Shown here: piece after piece, positions 8,522 to 17,777 of the stretch
Layout of the letters: each line of letters opens with the position of its first letter
Position numbering within the stretch: position 1 is the first letter of the stretch
Assembly (NCBI RefSeq): GCF_031846185.1
Contig: NZ_JAVRIF010000004.1
Location: 186,001-250,000, forward strand
Direction of reading: 5' to 3'
DNA length: 64,000 nucleotides
Source: Thalassotalea_H castellviae
GTDB lineage: Bacteria > Pseudomonadota > Gammaproteobacteria > Enterobacterales > Alteromonadaceae
Program-made: the position numbers and the translations under genes
The notes under the pieces: generated by a model
Seen by the model: the letters and a program-made list of their open reading frames with translations, nothing else
The model's database searches: none
What the model was told of the DNA's origin: nothing

Positions 8522-10237
8522 TTAACAGGCCTCTGTAGCTTGGCTTGTTTCAGGAAGGTATCTTTGACGCTTTTTATCTTTTAAGTAATGTAAATCTAAT
8601 AAAACCAAGCCATCGATACAATAATTAAAATCAGGATCAACATTAAAATCTAAAAATTTAACTCCACCCGGTTTGCAAAGATCAGCATATTGCTTATATA
8701 AGGTCGGGACTGTTGTTCCCATAGTCGCTAGCTTATGTTTTAGTTCTACAAATTCATCTTGATAATTCAGTACTTGGTTTTTATTGGCAATATCTTGTTC
8801 AAACTTAAAAGGGTACATAGCTTTAGCCAAGTTTTCATCACATGAGAAATGCCGCTGATAAAACTGAACAATTAACTCTTTTGCCGCTTGAGGATAACTA
8901 TTACTTAAACTAACAGGCCCTATCATGTAGCGATATTGAGGATTTTTTTGTAAATATGCGCCAATGCCATACCATAAATAATCTAGGCTTCTTTTCCCCC
9001 AATATTTAGGTTGAACAAAACTACGACCTAATTCTAACCCTTGCGAGAAATATTGTTGCATTTGAGGATTATATTCAAACAATGTCGCAGAATAGAGCAT
9101 ATTTTCAGCGTAAACTTTAGATGCATTAGCAAGTCGATAAGCGCCGGCTATTTCTAAATCATCTTTATCCCATAAAATTAAATGAAAATAATGACTGTCA
9201 TAGGCGTCTATATCTCGGCGTTTATTACAACCCTCACCAACGGCTCGAAAAGAAACTTCTCTCAACCGTCCTATTTCACGCATGATCGAAGAACTTTTAT
9301 TGTGTTGATATAGGTAGATTATTTTGCCGTCTTGCGTTTCGCCTATTACCTGACAATATTTTTTAATCGCTTTGCGAAGTTTCTGACGACCTTCAGGTAA
9401 AGCGATAGCTTTCTGACTTTCAAATATTAACGGCTTATTTGTGCCAATTCGATATAAATGCTTTTTAAATAATTTAACTTGCTGATTAATGTGAATACCG
9501 TTGTTGGCATACGTTTGATACGCAATTAATTCACCAATCCTCATAGGAAAATGATTACAGCGTTGTTTAAACATTTCTTTCACTAAGAACATCGTTGATA
9601 ACGGCTTGTAAATCATTGACATTCCGTAAAATGACGCTGAATTTTTCGCGCTGACTTTAATAGGTAATATAGGCGCCTGCGCTTTAGTTGCCATACGTAA
9701 AAAACCTTTATGCCAAACAGTATCTCTTATGCCCTGAGGACGTAATCTAGAGACTTCACCAGCAGGAAATACTATTAATGCACCTTCATTTTGTAGATGC
9801 TGATCAATATTTACCAAGCAAGCTTTTGCCGTACCACCTTGCATATTATTAACCGGTAATAAAAGGTCATGCAGCGGTTCAAAGGCCATTAACATTTCAT
9901 TAGCGACAACTTTAACATCGTCACGTACTTCACTGATCAACTTCAACAAAGCGAGACCATCTAAAGAGCCCACCGGATGATTAGCAATAATCACTACTCG
10001 ACCATGGCTTGGGATACGTTCTTTTTCAGTGTCTCTGCATGAATAACTTACTTCAAAGTATTCAAGTACTTGCTCAACAAACTCCAAACCAAAACAATGC
10101 GGATAATCTTGCTCAAATTGTTGGATGTCTTTTTCATGAAGCAGCTTTTTCAAACAAAACTTCAATGGTGCAGACAGCCAAGGTTTGTTTGACACTTGCG
10201 GATAATGGCGATCTATAATTTCATTTACTGTATACAT
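8522..10237 (-). CDS. olsF: OlsF-like bifunctional acyltransferase (ornithine lipid synthesis)
   Basis: This 571-residue fusion has an N-terminal lysophospholipid-type acyltransferase domain with NHPVGSLDG (N86-H87 to D93) and FPAGEVSR (157-164). A C-terminal GNAT-type N-acyltransferase domain (about 320-500) contains REVSFRAVGEG, YDSHYFHLILW and GAYRLA, the OlsB signatures. This architecture is that of OlsF, which makes ornithine lipid by N-acylating ornithine and then O-acylating lyso-ornithine lipid; OlsF production is linked to phosphate limitation in known bacteria. It starts 29 bp after plcP in the same direction. A hemolysin-like annotation is the usual alternative name for such GNAT fusions. 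The substrate is inferred from domain order and context. Confidence 0.8.
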   Translation of the reverse strand: MYTVNEIIDRHYPQVSNKPWLSAPLKFCLKKLLHEKDIQQFEQDYPHCFGLEFVEQVLEYFEVSYSCRDTEKERIPSHGRVVIIANHPVGSLDGLALLKLISEVRDDVKVVANEMLMAFEPLHDLLLPVNNMQGGTAKACLVNIDQHLQNEGALIVFPAGEVSRLRPQGIRDTVWHKGFLRMATKAQAPILPIKVSAKNSASFYGMSMIYKPLSTMFLVKEMFKQRCNHFPMRIGELIAYQTYANNGIHINQQVKLFKKHLYRIGTNKPLIFESQKAIALPEGRQKLRKAIKKYCQVIGETQDGKIIYLYQHNKSSSIMREIGRLREVSFRAVGEGCNKRRDIDAYDSHYFHLILWDKDDLEIAGAYRLANASKVYAENMLYSATLFEYNPQMQQYFSQGLELGRSFVQPKYWGKRSLDYLWYGIGAYLQKNPQYRYMIGPVSLSNSYPQAAKELIVQFYQRHFSCDENLAKAMYPFKFEQDIANKNQVLNYQDEFVELKHKLATMGTTVPTLYKQYADLCKPGGVKFLDFNVDPDFNYCIDGLVLLDLHYLKDKKRQRYLPETSQATEAC

Positions 10238-10266
10238 ATTTAATACTACTCAACTAAAAATAAAGT

Positions 10267-11061
10267 TTAAGCCGCGTGATGTGATTGGCATTCTGACGCT
10301 TCTTTCGTCGTTGCTAGCTGAATATAAGGCCAATAAACTAATTCAATATCGCCTTTTTGGTTTTCAACCAAAGCCGAACAACTTTCAAGCCAGTCACCAT
10401 CGTTTAAATATCTAATACCATCTACCATGGTTATTTCTGGATGATGAATATGACCACAGACAACACCGTCATAGCCTTTATCTTTTGCTGCTTGACAGGT
10501 TGCTTGTCGATATCGCGATATCGCTTTTTGAGCACTTTTTACATGACGTTTTATATAACGTGCCAATGACCAGTATTTACGCTCGTTTCGAAGAAATGTT
10601 TTGTGAAACCACCGATCTAAAAACAACAGAAAGTCATAGCCCTTATCACCCATCCAACTATGAAATTTACCTAAACACACTTCTTGATCAAATTGGTCAC
10701 CATGCAGAACTAATAACTTTTCATTTTTAGCTGTGATATGGACATATTGACGATGAATTTCTACATCGCCAAAATGCATTTGATCAAATTTTTGAATGGG
10801 CTCATCATGATTTCCCGGCAGGTAAATCACTTGGGTGTTTTGTTTAGATAACGCTAATAGTTTATGTAAAACATCATTATGAGATTGTGGCCAGCGAAAT
10901 TGTTTCGACATCGCCCACATATCAATAATATCGCCAACTAAATAAAGCGTCTCTATCTCAACATTATTAAGAAAATTTAGCAGATACTCAGCTTTGCAAT
11001 CTTTACAACCTAAGTGAATATCAGATAACCATACTGTTTTATATCGGTGTTTAATTGTCAT
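10267..11061 (-). CDS. plcP: PlcP-type metallophosphoesterase (phospholipase C)
   Basis: This 264-residue calcineurin-like phosphoesterase of the UDP-2,3-diacylglucosamine pyrophosphatase-like family includes PlcP, which cleaves phosphatidylcholine or phosphatidylglycerol to diacylglycerol in phosphate-starved alphaproteobacteria and marine bacteria. Metal-site motifs are complete: SDIHLG (13-18), GDIIDMW (43-49), GNHDE (83-87), HGDQFD and GHIHHPE. The ATG at 11061 follows GGGG at a good distance; a TTG start at 11103 would add 14 residues between the PhoB-like box and the ATG and is less likely. It heads an operon with the olsF-like gene. LpxH is the main alternative but its usual context is absent. 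Confidence 0.82.
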   Translation of the reverse strand: MTIKHRYKTVWLSDIHLGCKDCKAEYLLNFLNNVEIETLYLVGDIIDMWAMSKQFRWPQSHNDVLHKLLALSKQNTQVIYLPGNHDEPIQKFDQMHFGDVEIHRQYVHITAKNEKLLVLHGDQFDQEVCLGKFHSWMGDKGYDFLLFLDRWFHKTFLRNERKYWSLARYIKRHVKSAQKAISRYRQATCQAAKDKGYDGVVCGHIHHPEITMVDGIRYLNDGDWLESCSALVENQKGDIELVYWPYIQLATTKEASECQSHHAA

Positions 11062-11108
11062 GTTAAAACCCCATGAATAGTCAACACAATTAAACTTAAG
11101 CAATTTAA

Positions 11109-11126
11109 ATGGCAGTAATATGACAA
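11109..11126 (-). promoter_or_regulatory. PhoB-box-like site upstream of plcP
   Basis: Read on the minus strand, TTGTCAT-ATTA-CTGCCAT is a 7-mer direct repeat with an 11-bp period, one base (TGCCA for TGTCA) off the ideal core. It ends 47 bp before the plcP ATG, a normal place for a PhoB-activated promoter. Confidence 0.65.
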
Positions 11127-11198
11127 AAATAGAATTTATTAATTATTTAGAGCAGTCAAAGCACTGGCACTTGCTATTCCGTAGATAAAATTCTCACG

Positions 11199-11227
11199 TG
11201 AGTTGAATTATTGAGCACCTCAACTCA
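11199..11227. repeat. Inverted repeat upstream of diguanylate cyclase
   Basis: TGAGTTGA (11199-11206) and TCAACTCA (11220-11227) form a perfect 8-bp inverted repeat with a 13-base loop, about 108 bp before the cyclase start. It could be a regulator site or a leader hairpin; nothing identifies the factor. Confidence 0.4.
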
Positions 11228-11334
11228 TACTTAACTTCATAATAGAAAGAAGTGGATTGATTTGATTCTCCCAGAATCGTGTGCGCAAAAAATAATAAAC
11301 TTTTATCTTCTAATGACTTCAAAGGCCGGATGCT

Positions 11335-12393
11335 TTGCTGAAAGAAATAAAACATAATCTTTACCAAGAAATTCCATATAAGCCGTCGATTATTTTACTG
11401 TTCTCTAAAATAGGAATGCTCATATGCACAAGCATGGCTTTTTTAGCGCTTTTCACCAAAAGCTTTTTCCTGTCAGCTATGCTTTTTGTTGCAACTTTTA
11501 TTTATTATTTAGGATTTTATGTTTGTAAAAAACATCAAAATATTCAGCTTAGTTCAGCCATTGTTCTTTATTCGCTTTATTTATTGATGTTTTTTCTCGT
11601 TTTTACTGGGGGCGTTGCCAATACGGGGCCTTTATGGATTTATATTGTAGCGCCTGTTTCATTATCTATTCATGGGTTTAGACGAGGATTAATCGATATA
11701 GCTGTGTTTACTACCTTGATCATTTTGATAATGTTTATACCGTCCAACATTGCATATCATGCTATTTATCCAATTGAATTTAAATTGAGATTAATTTACT
11801 CATTTTTGACGGTGTCTTTTTTAACGACTTTGTATGAATACACCAGAGATCATGCATTAAAGAAAACTCTCGAGTTAAAACATAAATATCAGAAGCTTGC
11901 AAACTTCGATCCTCTAACAAATCTATCAAATCGACGTGTCGCTTATGATATTTTAAAGCAAGAACAATCTCACTTAAGTAGAAACAAAGAAAAGTTATCG
12001 ATCTTAATATGTGATGTCGATGAATTTAAGCGAGTGAATGACCAATATGGCCATAATGCAGGAGATGCGGTATTAATAGAGTTAGCCAAACTATTTAATG
12101 AACAAATTCGAGAACAAGATTGTGTCGCACGATGGGGCGGAGAAGAATTTTTATTTATACTCCCGCAAACCTCTGCAAAAAATGCCGCGATCATCGCAGA
12201 AAAAATACGGAGCAAAGTCGAAAATCATGTCATCAATTACCAAGAACATAACATTCAAATTACCATCAGCATGGGTATTGCTCAGTTTGAAATGGACGCT
12301 GGTATCGATGAGGTGATCAATCATGCCGATAAATGTTTATATAAAGCAAAAGATTTAGGTCGAAATCGTATTCAAGCATCGAACGAAAACTAA
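11335..12393 (+). CDS. Membrane diguanylate cyclase (GGDEF)
   Basis: This protein would make cyclic di-GMP from two GTP. Residues about 20-175 form roughly six hydrophobic helices of an MASE-like membrane sensor, and a GGDEF domain follows from about 195. The active site GGEEF is intact at about 268-272 and is preceded by the RxxD inhibitory site (REQD, 259-262), so product inhibition is likely. The 352-residue reading uses a TTG start preceded by AAAGG; an upstream in-frame TGA closes the frame, and the first in-frame ATG (11416) would remove part of the first helix. It is divergent from plcP. Confidence 0.85.
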   Translation: MLKEIKHNLYQEIPYKPSIILLFSKIGMLICTSMAFLALFTKSFFLSAMLFVATFIYYLGFYVCKKHQNIQLSSAIVLYSLYLLMFFLVFTGGVANTGPLWIYIVAPVSLSIHGFRRGLIDIAVFTTLIILIMFIPSNIAYHAIYPIEFKLRLIYSFLTVSFLTTLYEYTRDHALKKTLELKHKYQKLANFDPLTNLSNRRVAYDILKQEQSHLSRNKEKLSILICDVDEFKRVNDQYGHNAGDAVLIELAKLFNEQIREQDCVARWGGEEFLFILPQTSAKNAAIIAEKIRSKVENHVINYQEHNIQITISMGIAQFEMDAGIDEVINHADKCLYKAKDLGRNRIQASNEN

Positions 12394-12529
12394 TTTTGTT
12401 TTTCTTCCTATCAAAAACGTGCGATTAAAACATAGTTTGATTTGCTTTCCCTTGTAATTTAAGTGTTTTCACATATTCTTATTCACATAATAAACATTGC
12501 ATTAGCAATAACTAATAATAAGGATTGGC

Positions 12530-15500
12530 ATGTCTATACTGTCCAAAAAATTGTTTTATCTCACGTTCATCCTGTGTTGTTTTATACCTGCATCATATGC
12601 GGCGAAATCCATAAAACCATCTTACAACGATCAATTTAACGGCTTAGAATTTAGATCTATCGGCCCTTATCGGGGTGGGCGTTCCGCATCAGTAGAAGGG
12701 ATCATTGGTGATGAAACAACGTTTATTATGGGCACAACCGGCGGTGGTGTTTGGCGCACAAAAGATGGTGGACAAAGCTGGAAAAATATTTCGGATGGTT
12801 TTTTTGGCGGTTCGATCGGTGATATAGCTATTGCCCCTTCAGACAACAACGTTATTTATGTCGGCGGTGGAGAAAAAACCCTACGCGGTAATGTCTCTCA
12901 TGGTGAAGGTCTTTGGAAAAGTACCGATAATGGCAAGACATGGAGTAATATCGGGTTAACAGACACACGTCATATCCCGCAAATTCAAGTGCATCCTACT
13001 AATCCAGATATTGTATATGTAGCCGCGTTAGGTCACTTATATGGGGCAAATGAGCAACGCGGTGTTTTTCGCTCTGTTGATGGTGGCAAACAATGGAAAA
13101 AAGTCCTCTATGTCAATGATGAAGTTGGTGCCGTTGATGTAAAAATGGACCCTACTAACCCAAGAGTTTTATATGCATCGACTTGGCGAGTTAAACGAAC
13201 CCCTTATAGTTTGTCTTCAGGCGGAGAAGGCTCAGGACTTTGGAAGTCAGTTGATAGTGGAGAGACTTGGGTAAACATCTCAAACAATAAAGGCTTACCC
13301 CGTGAAGTGTTGGGTATCAGCGGTTTTTCTGTTTCTCCGGTAAATTCAGATACCGTTTGGGCAATGATTGAAGCAAAAGATGGCGGATTATTTCGCTCTA
13401 ATGATGCCGGCAAAACCTGGAAGCGAGTCAATAAGGAGAATAAATTACGTCAACGCGCTTGGTATTACACGCGTGTTTATGCAGACCCGCAAGCGATAGA
13501 TACCGTTTATGTATTAAATGTAAATTTTCATAAATCAACTGACGGTGGAAAATCATTTACCGCGATTAAAACCCCTCATAGCGACCATCATGATTTATGG
13601 TTAGATCCCCATAACCCCAATAGAATGGCAATTTCAGATGATGGGGGTACGCAGATTTCATATAATGGTGGTAAAAGTTGGTCCACTTATTTCAATCAAC
13701 CTACCGCACAATTTTATCGCGTCACCACAGATAACCATTTTCCTTACCGTATTTATGTTGCTCAACAAGATAATTCCACTTTACGGATAAACCATCGTTC
13801 AGATGGTGGTGGTATCGATTTATATGATTGGGAACCAACGGCGGGCGGAGAAAGTGGCCATATTGCGCCAAAACCCAGCAACCCAGATATTGTTTATGGT
13901 GGCTCGTACATGGGCTACATGACTCGTTATGATCATAAAAGTAAAGCGAGTCGAGCTATAAACGTTTGGCCAGAATCTTATATGGGCTCTGGCGCCCAAG
14001 CCGTTAAATATCGTTTCCAATGGAATTATCCTATCTTCTTTTCCCCTCACGATGACAACATTTTATATACGGCCGGAAATCATTTATTTAGATCAGATAA
14101 TGAGGGGCAAAGTTGGCAAGTGATCAGTCCTGATTTAACCCGTAATGATCCGAACACGCTCAAATCTTCAGGAGGACCAATTACACAGGACAACACCAGT
14201 GTTGAATATTACGGGACAATTTTTGCCGCAAAAGAGTCACCCCATGAACAAGGGGTTATTTGGACAGGATCCGATGATGGCTTGCTGCACATTAGTAAAG
14301 ATGATGGTAAAACGTGGAAAAATGTCACACCTCGTAAACTCCCAAAATGGGCACAAATTAACAGCATTGAAATTGATCCGTTTAATAAAGGGGGGTTATT
14401 TGTCGCGGCAACGCAATACAAACTAGATGATCTCACGCCTTATTTATTTCATACCAAAAACTATGGAAAATCATGGCAACGTATTGATAAAGGTATAGAC
14501 CGAAATCACTTCACCCGTGTGATTCGCGTCGATACTAAAAAGCAGGGTTTGCTATATGCAGGAACTGAAAATGGATTATATATTTCCTTAAACCATGGCA
14601 AAAATTGGCAGCCTTTTAAACTGAATTTACCCCAAGTACCCATCACAGATTTAGCGGTTAAAAATGATGACTTAATCGTAGCGACACAAGGTCGTTCTTT
14701 ATGGTTATTTGATGATTTAACAGCAATTCGGACATTTAACAGTGCTGATTTTGATAAGAATATTCGCCTAATTAAACCGCGTGATAGTTATCGCTTAGAT
14801 GTTTCCGCCTCATCAGCACCGGGACCAAAAGGCAAAAACCTAAGCAAAGGCGTTCAAGTCAGTTTCTATTTACCCCACGAGCCTTTAACCAAGTCGACGC
14901 ATGAAAAAGATAAAGCCGGCAAGCAAGCACTAACGCTCAGCTTCAAAGATATGAACGGTAGGTTATTAAGAAAGTTTTCAACAACGGCAAAAGAAAAACA
15001 CAATAATATCAACGTGACAAAAGGCTTTAATCGTTTTACTTGGGATATGCGTACCACTCCTCCTCGTCGATTTGATGGCATGATGTTATGGGCAAATCGC
15101 ATGATTGGCTATAAAGTGATCCCAGGAGAATACCTTGTTGAATTAAGTTACGGTGAAGAGAATGCCGATAGTTTTATCAAACAAAGCCAACGTTTTAACG
15201 TATTAACTGATCCAAGAACTCAAGCAACTTCAGCAGACTTTGAACAACAATTTAGTTATGCGCAAGCGGTATGGCAGACCTTAGACGACACCCACAAAGC
15301 AATAGGTAATATTCGCGCCTTACGAGAATCTATCAAAACAATTCAAGCCAAGCTTAAAGACGATAACAGTTATCAGGCATTAAATGAATTAGCTGCTAAC
15401 ATGCTTGAAAAAATGAACAAGATTGAAAACACTTTATACCAAACCAAAAGTAAGGCGCGACAGGATCCGCTTGGCTTTCCTGTAAAATTAAATGATAAGC

Positions 15501-15694
15501 TTAATTCCGTATATGGTTCAGTTGTTTATGGAAATATGCGACCAACGAATCAACAGTTGGAAGTCACTAAAATTGTCACGGATAAAATTTTAGCTCAGTT
15601 AGCGTTATTTGATGAATTACAACAAACACAATTACCTCGATTTAATCAATTAATGATCGATCTTAAGGTCCCTACTTTATCCGTAAATATCTAA
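12530..15694 (+). CDS. Exported Asp-box/VPS10-like repeat protein
   Basis: This is a 1054-residue secreted or periplasmic protein with a signal peptide (about residues 1-24, ending PASYA-A). It carries about eleven Asp-box/BNR-type motifs of the form S-x-D-x-G-x-x-W, for example TKDGGQSW, STDNGKTW, SVDSGETW and SKDDGKTW, spread over residues 70-700. These build beta-propellers of the sortilin/VPS10 or glycosyl-hydrolase-like type. A C-terminal region of about 250 residues is mainly helical. Databases usually call such proteins WD40/YVTN/BNR-like glycosyl hydrolases, but no catalytic residues can be assigned. It is monocistronic, with a strong terminator after it. Confidence 0.8.
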   Translation: MSILSKKLFYLTFILCCFIPASYAAKSIKPSYNDQFNGLEFRSIGPYRGGRSASVEGIIGDETTFIMGTTGGGVWRTKDGGQSWKNISDGFFGGSIGDIAIAPSDNNVIYVGGGEKTLRGNVSHGEGLWKSTDNGKTWSNIGLTDTRHIPQIQVHPTNPDIVYVAALGHLYGANEQRGVFRSVDGGKQWKKVLYVNDEVGAVDVKMDPTNPRVLYASTWRVKRTPYSLSSGGEGSGLWKSVDSGETWVNISNNKGLPREVLGISGFSVSPVNSDTVWAMIEAKDGGLFRSNDAGKTWKRVNKENKLRQRAWYYTRVYADPQAIDTVYVLNVNFHKSTDGGKSFTAIKTPHSDHHDLWLDPHNPNRMAISDDGGTQISYNGGKSWSTYFNQPTAQFYRVTTDNHFPYRIYVAQQDNSTLRINHRSDGGGIDLYDWEPTAGGESGHIAPKPSNPDIVYGGSYMGYMTRYDHKSKASRAINVWPESYMGSGAQAVKYRFQWNYPIFFSPHDDNILYTAGNHLFRSDNEGQSWQVISPDLTRNDPNTLKSSGGPITQDNTSVEYYGTIFAAKESPHEQGVIWTGSDDGLLHISKDDGKTWKNVTPRKLPKWAQINSIEIDPFNKGGLFVAATQYKLDDLTPYLFHTKNYGKSWQRIDKGIDRNHFTRVIRVDTKKQGLLYAGTENGLYISLNHGKNWQPFKLNLPQVPITDLAVKNDDLIVATQGRSLWLFDDLTAIRTFNSADFDKNIRLIKPRDSYRLDVSASSAPGPKGKNLSKGVQVSFYLPHEPLTKSTHEKDKAGKQALTLSFKDMNGRLLRKFSTTAKEKHNNINVTKGFNRFTWDMRTTPPRRFDGMMLWANRMIGYKVIPGEYLVELSYGEENADSFIKQSQRFNVLTDPRTQATSADFEQQFSYAQAVWQTLDDTHKAIGNIRALRESIKTIQAKLKDDNSYQALNELAANMLEKMNKIENTLYQTKSKARQDPLGFPVKLNDKLNSVYGSVVYGNMRPTNQQLEVTKIVTDKILAQLALFDELQQTQLPRFNQLMIDLKVPTLSVNI

Positions 15695-15753
15695 TGGAAT
15701 TTGGAATGAAGCGCGGAAAGTGCTTCATTGCTTCAATGGACCTTTAACTTATT

Positions 15754-15788
15754 AAAAAGTGCTTGAGAGAATAGCAGCACTTTTTAAT
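15754..15788 (+). terminator. Intrinsic terminator after the Asp-box protein
   Basis: AAAAAGTGCT (15754-15763) pairs with AGCACTTTTT (15776-15785) around a 12-base loop, and the right arm ends in a T-run. The next gene starts at 15796, only a few bases later. Confidence 0.75.
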
Positions 15789-15795
15789 TTCAGTT

Positions 15796-16290
15796 ATGCT
15801 AACGATTAAAAGAATAATTGACGTATTGATGACTACACTCACATTAAAAATTCCACCGCTGTTGCTGGTATTAATTTTCGCTACTTTAATGTGGCTTTGT
15901 CAGTTAGCGCTGCCACTCACCTTATACGATAGAAATATCGCACAGCCGTTAATGGTATTGTTTGTGCTCATTGGAGGCACCATAATCTTAACTGGCGCAT
16001 TCGCTTTTAAACAAGCACAAACCACCGTAAACCCAACAAAACCGGAAACTACAACGGCTTTAGTGACAAACGGCATTTACCAATATACCAGAAACCCAAT
16101 GTATCTTGGTATGCTTTGTTGTTTACTGGGTTGGGGATTTTATTTGGCCAACCCAATGACAATCTTATTGATTCTTGGCTTTATTTTTTATATCAATCAC
16201 TTTCAAATCAAACCTGAAGAACAAATGCTAACTCAACTTTTTCATCAAGAATTTATTGATTATTGTGCGTCTGTTCGTCGATGGTTATAG
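15796..16290 (+). CDS. Isoprenylcysteine carboxyl methyltransferase-family protein
   Basis: This 164-residue integral membrane protein has about four helices and the ICMT/PEMT-family signature GIYQYTRNPMYLGMLCCLLG near residues 94-113, followed by a C-terminal EEQMLTQLFHQEFIDYC segment that matches the family's SAM-binding end. Bacterial members methylate unknown small or lipid substrates. The first ATG is used; a second in-frame ATG at 15829 would also leave all helices intact. It opens a tight operon (9-bp gap) with the WD40 lipoprotein, PepSY and symporter genes. Confidence 0.78.
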   Translation: MLTIKRIIDVLMTTLTLKIPPLLLVLIFATLMWLCQLALPLTLYDRNIAQPLMVLFVLIGGTIILTGAFAFKQAQTTVNPTKPETTTALVTNGIYQYTRNPMYLGMLCCLLGWGFYLANPMTILLILGFIFYINHFQIKPEEQMLTQLFHQEFIDYCASVRRWL

Positions 16291-16299
16291 GTAAAGTTT

Positions 16300-17280
16300 A
16301 TGCGAATCTACCTTGTATTATTCAGTTTATGCTTGATTGTTTCGTGTTCCGAACACAATATTCAAACGTCTTTAGCCAATAAACAACAGCACTACAGTGA
16401 TAAAGTATTAAAAGCGGCTGATATTTCTGACGATGGTCACTATTCAATCACTAGCGATAATCAACAAATATGTTTATGGAACAATGAAACAAACACTAAA
16501 AAATACGATTGTTTACAAGGGTTAGAAGCTCAACTTATTGAGTTATTGGGCATATCAAAAAATAAGCGATATTTTTATACCTCAAATCGTGTCAATGTAC
16601 ATCTATACGATTTAGCCAGTGGCCGACTGATAACCGTTTGGACAGCCGGAGATAATATCATCAATGATATTGCTATGTCAGACGATGAGCGCACATTAGT
16701 TTTTGGTTTTCGAAGTGGTCAAGCAAGTATTGTTTCTATTGAAAACAATACTATTAAAACGTATACACCACATCGACTCGACATAAACAGTGTTAGTATT
16801 TCTGCTGATGGCACTAAAGTTCTCACCGGTTCTAGTGATAAAACCGCTGCTTTTTGGCAAGCAAGCACTGGCAAAATATTACAAACATTTAGCCATGCCT
16901 CTAGGGTAAATCATGTCGTGATGAGTGCAGATGCTAAAGTCGCTTTTACTTTAGACGCCATTAAAGATCGTTGGTTTTGGCTCTTAAGAATTGGTAAAAA
17001 ATTCTCAGAATTAGCGAGCAACATTAAATTTATCGAATTTAATGATTCAATCATCACGCATAATAATCAATGGTTACTTACCGCTTCCCCTAAACAATTG
17101 TTACAATTATGGCAGGTGAAGGATGGTGCTTTACTTGGTGAATGGCACGCTTTTAAATACAAAGATAAATATCGTTCATCGGTTCTCAACATTAAATTAA
17201 TCAAGCCAACTGAAATAGCCACAATCACGAGTGACGGAGTCTATGAAACTTGGCCAATCAAAGCGATAGAAAAACCTTAA
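16300..17280 (+). CDS. WD40-repeat lipoprotein
   Basis: A lipoprotein signal (LCLIVSC, lipidated C16) precedes about 300 residues of WD40-type repeats. The best-preserved repeat reads INSVSISADGTKVLTGSSDK followed by TAAFWQ; others are degenerate. A single beta-propeller anchored to the inner or outer membrane on the periplasmic side is likely, probably a protein-binding scaffold. Its stop overlaps the next gene's ATG by one base (TAATG). The substrate or partner is unknown. Confidence 0.75.
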   Translation: MRIYLVLFSLCLIVSCSEHNIQTSLANKQQHYSDKVLKAADISDDGHYSITSDNQQICLWNNETNTKKYDCLQGLEAQLIELLGISKNKRYFYTSNRVNVHLYDLASGRLITVWTAGDNIINDIAMSDDERTLVFGFRSGQASIVSIENNTIKTYTPHRLDINSVSISADGTKVLTGSSDKTAAFWQASTGKILQTFSHASRVNHVVMSADAKVAFTLDAIKDRWFWLLRIGKKFSELASNIKFIEFNDSIITHNNQWLLTASPKQLLQLWQVKDGALLGEWHAFKYKDKYRSSVLNIKLIKPTEIATITSDGVYETWPIKAIEKP

Positions 17281-17774
17281 TGTCATTTATTCGTACTAAT
17301 CGTAAAATTCATAAATGGGGCAGCATCATTGCAGCACTTCCTCTACTTGTTGTGATTATTTCAGGTATTTTATTATTAGTGAGAAAAGAGTTTGCTTATT
17401 TGCAACCTGAAACTAAAGTGGGGCTTGAAAAGATACCCTCTATTAGTTTTGAACAGATTATCACGCAAGTAAAAACTGTAACGCAAGCCAATGTTAATAG
17501 CTGGCAAGATATCGACCGCTTAGACGTAAGACCCAATACAGGGGTTATCAAAGTCCGTACGAATAGCCAATGGGAAATTCAACTCGACAGTAACACCGCA
17601 GATATCTTACAAGTGGCATATCGACGTTCTGATTTTATTGAGAGTTTGCATGATGGAACTTATTTTCAAGATAACGCCAACCTTTGGCTAATGCTTCCCA
17701 GTGCTCTGATTTTATTGACGTTACTAATTACGGGCCTTTTCCTCTTTTTCTATCCTTATTATAAAAGGCGTTAA
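17280..17774 (+). CDS. PepSY-type membrane protein
   Basis: This 164-residue protein has two transmembrane helices (about 16-37 and 137-158) flanking a periplasmic domain of about 95 residues. The N-terminal RKIHKWGSIIAALPLLVVII pattern and the C-terminal helix ending FFYPYYKRR are typical of PepSY-associated TM proteins, which are found with iron reductases and transporters. The ATG at 17280 overlaps the WD40 stop; a start 30 bp upstream would run into that gene without a ribosome site. It is 3 bp from the symporter gene. The role is unknown. Confidence 0.7.
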   Translation: MSFIRTNRKIHKWGSIIAALPLLVVIISGILLLVRKEFAYLQPETKVGLEKIPSISFEQIITQVKTVTQANVNSWQDIDRLDVRPNTGVIKVRTNSQWEIQLDSNTADILQVAYRRSDFIESLHDGTYFQDNANLWLMLPSALILLTLLITGLFLFFYPYYKRR

Positions 17775-17777
17775 ACA

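Noticed and set aside
11062..11103. TTG start for plcP
   Set aside because: The added 14 residues are not family-like and would move the start next to the PhoB-like box; the ATG at 11061 has a good ribosome site.
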